Below, piece after piece: positions 57,924-64,000 of a stretch of 64,000 bases of DNA (position 1 is the stretch's first letter; the number at the start of each line of letters is the position of its first letter). This DNA comes from an uncultured Bacillota bacterium. Lineage in GTDB: Bacteria > Bacillota > Clostridia > Oscillospirales > Oscillospiraceae. The position numbers and the translations under genes were made by a program. The notes beneath the pieces are model-generated. The model was not told the DNA's origin. It made no database searches and saw only the letters and a list, made by a program, of their open reading frames with translations. The DNA lies in contig CANSXE010000001.1 of assembly GCA_947650875.1 (NCBI GenBank), forward strand, positions 1 to 64,000, in the 5' to 3' direction.

Positions 57924-58814
57924 ATGCGCATGAGAAGGACCGACCTGGCCCTGGAGGCCAGGGAGCTGTGGCAGGAGCGGTCGGGGGCCGCCTCCGCCCT
58001 GCCGGGGGTGGAGGCCTGGGACAGCTTTCGGGAGGGCATTTTGGTAAATACCGTCCGTGTGCTGGACGGGCAGGGGGAGACGGCCCTGGGCAAGCCCCGG
58101 GGCAGCTACGTCACCCTTACCCTTGAGGGGCTGGCCAGCCGGGAGGAGGGCATTTTCCAGCGCGCGGTCCGGGCGGTGGCCGGCGAAATCGGACAGCTGC
58201 TCCGGGAGGTTCCCCCCGCCGGTCTGGTGCTGGTGGCTGGCCTGGGCAACCGGGCCATCACCCCCGACGCCGTGGGCCCCAAGGTCCACCAGAACACCCT
58301 GGTCACCCGTCACCTGATTCGTCAGATGCCCGAGCACTTTGGCGCCCTGCGGCCGGTGGCTTCCGTCACGGCGGAGGTGATGGGCAACACCGGGATGGAG
58401 AGCGGCGAGCTGGTGCGGGCGGTGTGCGAAAAGATCAAGCCCGCCTGTGTGGTGGCGGTGGACGCCCTGGCGTCCCGGTCGCTGAAGCGGCTGTGCAAAA
58501 CCGTTCAGATTGCCGACACCGGCATCACCCCCGGCTCCGGCGTGGGCAATCACCGTATGGGTCTCACCCGGGACACCCTGGGGGTGCCTGTAATCGCCCT
58601 GGGGGTGCCCACCGTGGTGGACGGGGCCACCCTGGCCGCCGACCTGCTGGGCGCCGACGAGCCCCCCGACCTGAACGAGGGCCGGGACCTGCTTGTCACC
58701 CCCAAGGACATCGACAGCCAGGTGGACGATCTGTCTAAGGTGATTGGCTATGGGCTGAGCATGGCCCTCCAGCCGGGCATCTCTCTGGAGGAGCTGGAGC
58801 TGCTGCTGAGTTAG
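57924..58814 (+). CDS. gpr: GPR germination endopeptidase (SASP protease)
   Basis: 296 residues. The N-terminus MRMRRTDLALEARELWQE matches the pro-region of the GPR zymogen. Later parts AGLGNRAITPDAVGPKVHQNTLVTRHL near residue 108, VAVDALASRSLKRLCKTVQI and NEGRDLLVTPKDID are family-typical; the putative aspartic-type residues lie in GNRAITPDAVG. It degrades small acid-soluble spore proteins at germination. I could not place a convincing sigma-G promoter in the 190-base gap. Confidence 0.94.
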   Translation: MRMRRTDLALEARELWQERSGAASALPGVEAWDSFREGILVNTVRVLDGQGETALGKPRGSYVTLTLEGLASREEGIFQRAVRAVAGEIGQLLREVPPAGLVLVAGLGNRAITPDAVGPKVHQNTLVTRHLIRQMPEHFGALRPVASVTAEVMGNTGMESGELVRAVCEKIKPACVVAVDALASRSLKRLCKTVQIADTGITPGSGVGNHRMGLTRDTLGVPVIALGVPTVVDGATLAADLLGADEPPDLNEGRDLLVTPKDIDSQVDDLSKVIGYGLSMALQPGISLEELELLLS

Positions 58815-58874
58815 GAATAATGTTCCAGAATTGGGGCAGACTAGAGGAAAACACGGAAAAGGGATGTGGTTATT

Positions 58875-59150
58875 ATGGTGAAGGGTATCACCCGGCAGGT
58901 GATTCTGGTAAAGTCCCCCGACCCCCGGCTCTTTGAGGAGGCCATTTTTATTGTCAAAGAGGAGGCCCTGGCCCGGGAGGGGGTGAGCGCCGACCGGGTG
59001 CTGCGGGAGGCCCGTCAGGCCGCTGACGGCTACCTCAAGCAGGGGAAGGCATGGAACCGGCGGCTGGAGCGTCTTCCCTCCCTGGCCTGGGGGGCGCTGG
59101 GGGCGGCGGTGGCTTCGGCAGGCTGGGCGGCCTGGCTGTTTTTGCTGTGA
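58875..59150 (+). CDS. Small protein with C-terminal membrane anchor, downstream of gpr
   Basis: 91 residues from ATG 58875 (GTG 58866 is an alternative) with AAAAGGGATG upstream. N-terminal TRQVILVKSPDPRLFEEAIFI is a short conserved-looking stretch; a membrane segment at about 72-89 ends the protein. Proteins with this start pattern are common in Clostridia and often lie near spore or cell-envelope genes. Function unknown. Confidence 0.7.
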   Translation: MVKGITRQVILVKSPDPRLFEEAIFIVKEEALAREGVSADRVLREARQAADGYLKQGKAWNRRLERLPSLAWGALGAAVASAGWAAWLFLL

Positions 59151-59271
59151 CCATCCTCCGCCGGAGACATAGTATGGACTGAGGGGACTGGCGGCAGGTC
59201 CCCGTCTCAGACGCCGGACGGCATTTTGACCAAGGATAAGAGGTTTTCTTCTTTTTCCTCCTGAAGCACTG

Positions 59272-59306
59272 GCGGCCCGGCGGGAAGTCCACCGGGCCGC
59301 TTTGTT
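59272..59306. terminator. Hairpin between convergent genes
   Basis: GCGGCCCGG and CCGGGCCGC, 9-bp stem, 11-base loop, followed by TTTGTT. Ends the gpr transcript; the last bases overlap the end of the ABC permease gene. Confidence 0.7.
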
Positions 59307-60426
59307 ATGCCTTTTTTCGCTCCGCCGCCAGCAGGACGGCCAGAATAGCCGCCCCTCCTGCCGCCAGAACCAGCCCGTCCCCCCAGGAACCGCCGCAGGC
59401 GCGGAGGTAGAGGGTAATGGGCGTCCAGCGGATCAGGGGGCCCAGAGCGGGGAACAGCAGGGAGAGGTCCAACAGCACCGGGGACAGGAGCAGGGCCAGC
59501 ACCGGAACGGAGGGGAGCACAGCGGGCAGGGCGCTCCACAGAGGGCGCAGCCGGGCCAGGGCCAGGGCGGCCGCCCCCCAGAACAGCAGGTAGGGGATGA
59601 GTGCCAGCATACAGGCAGGCGCCATCCCCGCCGCCAGCAGGGCCAGGGCTCCGGAGCACAAAATGGGCGCCAGCGACGCCCCCAGCCGGGGCAGGAGGAG
59701 GGGCAGCGTCCCGCGGAGAGGGGCCAGCCGCTGGGCGAAGGGGGAGTCCAGCCAGCGCCCCAGGTCCATGGCGGTGAGCAGCGTCCAAATCAGCAGCAGG
59801 ATGGCTGTCAGCCCGGACAGCAGGCTGGATACCCCGCTGTCCGCCAGGACGAGGGGGTCCAGGGGCCGCCCGTCTGCCGTCTCCATGGAGATGAGCACGC
59901 GATCCTGTTCCGGCAGGACCTCATTCAGCCGGGGGAGCATACTGTCGGACCCGCCGGCGATGCCGCTGTCCAAAAGATAGCGTTCCGCTATGCCGGGGGA
60001 GATGCACTCGGCCACGCAGGCGGATACCGTCTCCCGCACCATGGGGTATACGGTGGAGCCGGGGCCGGTAAGCAGAGTAAAGAGCTGGTAGGTGTCCTGC
60101 CGGGACAGGCGCAGGGAAAAGTCCTCGGGAAGGACCAGGGCGCAGTCCCACTGGCCCGTGGCCACCTGACGCCGGGCCTGGTCGAGACCGGTCTCATAAA
60201 ACGTGACGACAAGGCCGCTGCGGCTGTTCAGGCGGGACCAGAATTCCTCGCCGCCGGTTTCCGGAAGCACCACACCCACCTGGACGGGGGTGGACATCTC
60301 CTGAGCGGGGAGGAGGGTCCGGGTCCCGAAGATCATCAGGGGCAGGAGAAACAGCAGGGCCCAGGTACGCAGGCGGCCCGCCTGGGTGCGCAGGCCGCTT
60401 TGAAACAACGCCAGGAAAAAGCTCAT
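59305..60426 (-). CDS. ABC-2-type transporter permease, second subunit
   Basis: 373 residues from ATG 60426 with AGGAGGTGG upstream. N-terminal membrane helix at 22-40, an extracytoplasmic loop of about 150 residues (VQVGVVLPETGGEEFWSRL...), then about five C-terminal membrane segments, the ABC-2/ABC3-like layout. Overlaps the first permease by 4 bases (ATGA), so the two likely form a heterodimer. Exported substrate unknown. Confidence 0.82.
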   Translation of the reverse strand: MSFFLALFQSGLRTQAGRLRTWALLFLLPLMIFGTRTLLPAQEMSTPVQVGVVLPETGGEEFWSRLNSRSGLVVTFYETGLDQARRQVATGQWDCALVLPEDFSLRLSRQDTYQLFTLLTGPGSTVYPMVRETVSACVAECISPGIAERYLLDSGIAGGSDSMLPRLNEVLPEQDRVLISMETADGRPLDPLVLADSGVSSLLSGLTAILLLIWTLLTAMDLGRWLDSPFAQRLAPLRGTLPLLLPRLGASLAPILCSGALALLAAGMAPACMLALIPYLLFWGAAALALARLRPLWSALPAVLPSVPVLALLLSPVLLDLSLLFPALGPLIRWTPITLYLRACGGSWGDGLVLAAGGAAILAVLLAAERKKA

Positions 60427-61631
60427 ACCGCCACCTCCTGACAATCCACCCGCCGGCGGTAGAGGGCCAGGGCCAGGGCGGCCATTCCCGCCGTGGAGAG
60501 TGCCGGGCAAAGCCAGGCCGTCAGGGGCAGTTCATACCCCATAGGCCAGGCGGCAAGCCGGAGCAGCCAGGTCACCGGAGACAGTCCGCTCAGCTGCCGC
60601 ACCGGTCCGGGCAGAAGTACGGCCGGGACGATTCCCCCTGCCAGGGCCAGGGAGAGGAGGGAGACCGCGAAGGCCGCCACGCCGCACCCGGCGGCGCTCC
60701 CCGTGGCCAGGCAGCACAGGGAGCAGAATACCGAGCAGAATATGGACATCAGCAGCGCAGCGCCCAGCAGAGGAAGGGGCCTTCCCGCTCCGGTTATCAG
60801 CAGGGCGGGGTAGAGCAGCAGAAGCAGCGCCGGAATCCCGGCAAACACGCCGCTGAAGTAGCCGGCGGATACCCCGCGGCCCACGCAGCGCAGCCTGCGC
60901 TGGAAGCGGAGCCAGTCCCCGCTGTAAACAGGGACAAACACCGGGGCGGCGGCCAGGGCAAAGTAGGCGGCCAGGGCCAGGGTGTAATGCAGAGAGATGG
61001 GCAGCGTCTGGGTGGCCAGAACGGTCTCGGGCCGGAACATATGGGACCGGCCGGTGGCCAGGGAGATGTAGCGCAGGTTGATGTCAAGGACGACCTGGTC
61101 CCGGGTGAGACCGGGGGGCGGGTTCTCCTCGTAGAGGTCCAGCACGGCGTACACCCCGCTCTGAAAGGCGGACAGAATGTCGCTGGCGCTCTGGCCCACC
61201 CACAGCAGCAGCAGGGACTCCAGCGGCCGGTCTCCGGCCACCACCAGCCGCAGGTCCGGGTTCTCCCCCCACATCACCCCTTGGATAAAGTGCTCCGGCA
61301 GCATCAGTACGGCGGTAATCTCACCCCGGCGCAGGGCGTCCAGCGCCGTCTCCCCGTCCATGGATACGATTTTGCAGTACTGGGCGATGTCCTCCATCTC
61401 CCCCATGTACTGTTCCAGCAGCTGGGGCACATTGTCCCCCTCCGGCGCGGTGACAGCCAGCGTCACACCGGAGAACTCCACCCCCCGGGAGAGCAGGTGG
61501 CCGGCCGCCTGGCCCGCTCCCAGGGGCAAAAGAAGGCACAAAAGGACAAGCCCTGCCAACAGCCAACGCTGTTGGCAGAGCTTCCCCAGAGTCAGACAGG
61601 TAAATTTTCCATAAAAGCGCAGTCTGCTCAT
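60423..61631 (-). CDS. ABC-2-type transporter permease, first subunit
   Basis: 402 residues with the same topology as its neighbour: helix at about 23-42, a large outside loop (VTLAVTAPEGDNVPQLLEQYMGEM) and about six membrane segments after residue 215. The two permeases resemble each other in layout and are coupled. The exporter cluster runs minus-strand with the zinc-ribbon protein and the ATPase upstream. Confidence 0.82.
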   Translation of the reverse strand: MSRLRFYGKFTCLTLGKLCQQRWLLAGLVLLCLLLPLGAGQAAGHLLSRGVEFSGVTLAVTAPEGDNVPQLLEQYMGEMEDIAQYCKIVSMDGETALDALRRGEITAVLMLPEHFIQGVMWGENPDLRLVVAGDRPLESLLLLWVGQSASDILSAFQSGVYAVLDLYEENPPPGLTRDQVVLDINLRYISLATGRSHMFRPETVLATQTLPISLHYTLALAAYFALAAAPVFVPVYSGDWLRFQRRLRCVGRGVSAGYFSGVFAGIPALLLLLYPALLITGAGRPLPLLGAALLMSIFCSVFCSLCCLATGSAAGCGVAAFAVSLLSLALAGGIVPAVLLPGPVRQLSGLSPVTWLLRLAAWPMGYELPLTAWLCPALSTAGMAALALALYRRRVDCQEVAV

Positions 61632-61640
61632 CTCACATTA

Positions 61641-63419
61641 TCAAAAGGCGTACATCAGCTGCCACAGCAGCGCCTCAGAGAGCCGGGAACCCAATAAATT
61701 CTGCATGTCATAAGCCCAGTCCTCGGCATTATCCTCAATATCGCTAATCAGCTCCATCGCGTCATACTCATCCATATCGGCGATCATCATGGGAGATTTT
61801 ACCTTGATATCCATTCCGTCACAGGGACCGGCATAGTATTCTACGCCCAGAGACAGTACCTTCAGGCCCATGACATGTACCGACACGTCGTCCAGCTTCA
61901 GGTCCAGAGAGTTTTTGCTGGTGGTCAGCCGGCCCTCCATTTTAACGGCGCCGTTGGCGCCGTTGGCGCCGGGGGCGTCCACGTCAATGGTCCACTGGAA
62001 ATTGTCGCCCTTGCCCTTGGGTTCATACTCCATGTCGGAGGTCAGGCGGAACATGGGGCTTTTGCTGCCGCCCTCCAAAAGGCTGAGGGTGGTTTCGTCG
62101 GTGTAGCTGCCGCCCTTGCCGGTGTGGTTGCCGCTGGACGCTACCACCAGCTTGTCACCCTCAATTTCGATCTCCAGGCTCAGGTTGTCCACATACTGGT
62201 CGCCCTTTTCGCCGCCGCCCAGGTACAGACCGATCTCTACCTCGGTGCCCTGGATTGTTTCCTTGTAGATGACGGCGGAGATATGGCCCTGGCTGACATA
62301 GACCTCCAGGTCTAGGTCGCCCAGCTCGTCCAGCGCATACCGGATACCGTCGAACAGCTCGCCATAGATATCCAGGTCCTCCAGGTCAGCCATCATATAG
62401 TCGATATCATCCTGGGGGATGCCCATGGCCTTGAACAGTCTCTCATACATGTCCACATAGTCCACTGCGGACAGAGCGTCCTCCAGGGTTTCCACATAGT
62501 CCTCCAGGGCATCCTGGGGGATGGTCACGTTGTAGAGGGTGGCTTTTATGTCGGCGCCGTTGACCTCAATCTCCTCGGTGCCGTCCTTCTCCGCCTCGAT
62601 CTGGTCCATGAGGGTCTTATTGGCATCGTGAATGGCTTTCTCGAAGTCCTCGCCGCTCTCTGTGCTCATGATGATGTCCATCAGCTCAAAGATATTGAAG
62701 CTGATGTCTTCAACCGAGCTGTCTCCTGTCATCTCGGCCAGGTCGGCGCCCAGAGTTTCGGTGTTCATGCCGATAAAGGTGTCGCCGGTGAATTGGGGGG
62801 AGCCGAAATACAGCTTGGCCCCGTCGGCCAGCATCTGGAGGGCGGCGATGTCCTCGTCGTCCCAGAAGGCGGACAGCTGCGCATCCATTTTGCGGGCGCT
62901 GCCGTCGTAGTTGGTGCTCATCCGCACGCCCAGGCCGTAGAGGTCAGACAGGTCATAACCCACCAGCTGGCTGTTGATATCCTTGAGCTCCACGCTGGCT
63001 CTCACGCTGACGGATTTATCCTCCCACAGCTGCTTCATGTCGGGCATTTCCAGGCCCTTATTCACATCGCTGTATGCAGACATGGTTTTAGAGACCGCCT
63101 TGTCCACCCGGCTTTTGGGAGAGGTAAACAGGCCGCTGACCGTTACCACCAGCAGGGCGATTACTGCCACGGCGGCAACACCTCCGCCAATCATCAGGCC
63201 AAGGCCCCGCCGGCTTTGCTTGCCGCCGTCAGCCGGACTGTCGCCGCCGGTCTGGGTCTGGGACTGGGGCGGGGTGTTCCAGCCCTGACCGCCTGAGCTG
63301 GACCAGACCGGCCCTGAGGTGCCGTCGGGCTCTCCGGCGGCAGAGCTGTTCAGCGTGCCGCAGTTGGGACAAAACTTTGCGTCATCCCGCATTTCACTTC
63401 CACAATTTCGACAAAACAT
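61641..63419 (-). CDS. Zinc-ribbon, single-pass membrane protein (DUF6583-like)
   Basis: 592 residues from ATG 63419 (the MHM start at 63425 is less likely; GGAGG lies 6 bases before the inner ATG). Zinc ribbon CRNCGSEMRDDAKFCPNCG at residues 2-20 inside the cell, disordered Gly/Ser/Pro linker, membrane helix near 72-96, and an acidic extracytoplasmic domain of about 480 residues. No obvious enzyme motif. It is between the ATPase and the permeases, so it may be a substrate-binding or regulatory subunit of the exporter. Confidence 0.75.
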   Translation of the reverse strand: MFCRNCGSEMRDDAKFCPNCGTLNSSAAGEPDGTSGPVWSSSGGQGWNTPPQSQTQTGGDSPADGGKQSRRGLGLMIGGGVAAVAVIALLVVTVSGLFTSPKSRVDKAVSKTMSAYSDVNKGLEMPDMKQLWEDKSVSVRASVELKDINSQLVGYDLSDLYGLGVRMSTNYDGSARKMDAQLSAFWDDEDIAALQMLADGAKLYFGSPQFTGDTFIGMNTETLGADLAEMTGDSSVEDISFNIFELMDIIMSTESGEDFEKAIHDANKTLMDQIEAEKDGTEEIEVNGADIKATLYNVTIPQDALEDYVETLEDALSAVDYVDMYERLFKAMGIPQDDIDYMMADLEDLDIYGELFDGIRYALDELGDLDLEVYVSQGHISAVIYKETIQGTEVEIGLYLGGGEKGDQYVDNLSLEIEIEGDKLVVASSGNHTGKGGSYTDETTLSLLEGGSKSPMFRLTSDMEYEPKGKGDNFQWTIDVDAPGANGANGAVKMEGRLTTSKNSLDLKLDDVSVHVMGLKVLSLGVEYYAGPCDGMDIKVKSPMMIADMDEYDAMELISDIEDNAEDWAYDMQNLLGSRLSEALLWQLMYAF

Positions 63420-63444
63420 GTGCATCCTCCATTTTTTCCAAAAA

Positions 63445-64000
63445 TTATGAAATCAATTTCCCGTCTGCCAATCGTAGGACTGCGCCGCACAGCCGGTCCA
63501 GCTCTGCCGGGTGGTGGCTGCACCACACAAGGCTGCCGCCGCCGGCCACATAGCGCTCCAGCCAGTCCAGCAGCCGGGGGACGTACTCCTGGTCAAGGCC
63601 GGAGGTGGCCTCGTCCATCAGCAGCACCCGGGGGCGGGACAGCAGCGCCATGGCGATGCTCACCCGCTGGGCCATCCCTCCGGACAGAGCCCGAACTGGC
63701 ATGGGCAGAAGGGGCTCCAGCCCCAGCAGCTCCAGAATGTCGGGAGACAGGGGACCGGAGAGGTCACAGGCGCTCTGCCACAGGGCGAGCTGCTGACGGA
63801 CCGTCAGCTCCCGGGCCAGCTGGCTGCTCTGGGGGACGTAGCCCAGCTGGCGGCGCAGGAAGGAGCGGTCGCCCATAACGCTGCGGCCCTGAAACAGGAT
63901 ATCTCCGCTGTCCGGCCGCTGAATCTGGGCAATCAGCCGGAGCAGGGTGGACTTCCCGGAGCCGTTGCTCCCCGCCAGGCCCAGGCACTGGCCGGGCGGG
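63445..64000 (-). CDS. ABC transporter ATP-binding protein, N-terminus outside window
   Basis: The frame remains open to the window edge; a Walker A GSNGSGKST is encoded just inside the edge. Downstream, the signature LSGGMAQRVSIAMAL, Walker B VLLMDEATSGLD and H-loop WCSHHP are intact. It is the ATPase of the exporter whose zinc-ribbon protein and two permeases follow downstream on the same strand, with 25 bases between it and the zinc-ribbon gene. The first 30-40 residues lie beyond the edge. Confidence 0.9.
   Translation of the reverse strand, partial: PPGQCLGLAGSNGSGKSTLLRLIAQIQRPDSGDILFQGRSVMGDRSFLRRQLGYVPQSSQLARELTVRQQLALWQSACDLSGPLSPDILELLGLEPLLPMPVRALSGGMAQRVSIAMALLSRPRVLLMDEATSGLDQEYVPRLLDWLERYVAGGGSLVWCSHHPAELDRLCGAVLRLADGKLIS

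Noticed and set aside
1-64000. CRISPR array, tRNA or rRNA genes
   Set aside because: No regularly spaced direct repeats and no cloverleaf or rRNA-like sequence were seen in any intergenic gap.

Overview
The window is a GC-rich, gene-dense segment of a chromosome from a low-oxygen, spore-forming Firmicute, most likely a gut member of the Oscillospirales (Flavonifractor/Pseudoflavonifractor-like). The evidence for this is the germination protease Gpr, a SpoIIQ-like LytM protein with a plausible forespore promoter, RNase J, a FeoA-FeoB fusion, a BCCT carrier, AGGAGG-type ribosome binding sites, frequent GTG/TTG starts, and a high-GC coding style broken by one clearly AT-rich island. I saw no rRNA, tRNA, CRISPR array, transposase or prophage genes. 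The species call is inference.

Layout. 1-6.3 kb: 3' part of a U32 peptidase, a LuxE/LuxC pair without luciferase genes, dUTPase, a DUF2262 protein and a NADAR protein. 6.3-7.0 kb: divergent DUF6809-like and XRE genes around twin operators, then a 142-bp palindromic element. 7.06-11.4 kb: the cell-elongation cluster maf-mreC-mreD-PBP2. 11.5-17.9 kb: Mrp/NBP35 ATPase, SGNH hydrolase, XRE membrane regulator, feoAB fusion, SdpI-family protein, HAD phosphatase. 17.9-20.4 kb (minus): M15 peptidase, class-I amidotransferase, cytidylate-kinase-like protein. 20.7-25.7 kb: malQ-glgP and a WYL regulator. 25.8-27.2 kb: NfeD and SPFH proteins.

27.4-33.0 kb is the most interesting region. A PAS/AAA/Fis enhancer-binding protein faces a sigma-54 promoter that drives a BCCT carrier, a histidine-ammonia-lyase-fold enzyme lacking the MIO Ala-Ser-Gly, and a small membrane protein. 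The combination best fits a catabolic unit for a betaine-type histidine derivative, with ergothioneine as the leading candidate.

33.2-50.3 kb: a FIST sensor with a small partner, DUF4261 and PyrB (PyrB carries a PyrI-like zinc tail), a GMP-PMM fusion, RNase J preceded by a long structured RNA hairpin, rpiB with a cell-wall-type protein, a SpoIIQ-like gene, an ECF sigma/anti-sigma pair, and a minus-strand operon (LDH-like, flavoprotein, unknown) followed by a broken duplicate tail. An SMI1/KNR4 gene flanked by near-identical repeats follows. 50.4-55.2 kb: a 1598-residue multidomain protein (HD, helical, nucleotidyltransferase, acetyltransferase-like, phosphoribosyltransferase-like). 55.3-56.3 kb: AT-rich island with a secreted protein and a small membrane protein. 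56.3-64 kb: BrkB/YihY, rpsT, gpr, a small membrane protein, and an ABC-2 exporter cluster running off the end.

A family of short GC-rich palindromes (GACGCATCGTGATGCGTC, GACGCTTCATGAAGCGTC, GGCGGACAATGTCCGCC and relatives) is scattered through many intergenic gaps and behaves like a REP/MITE-type family of this genome.
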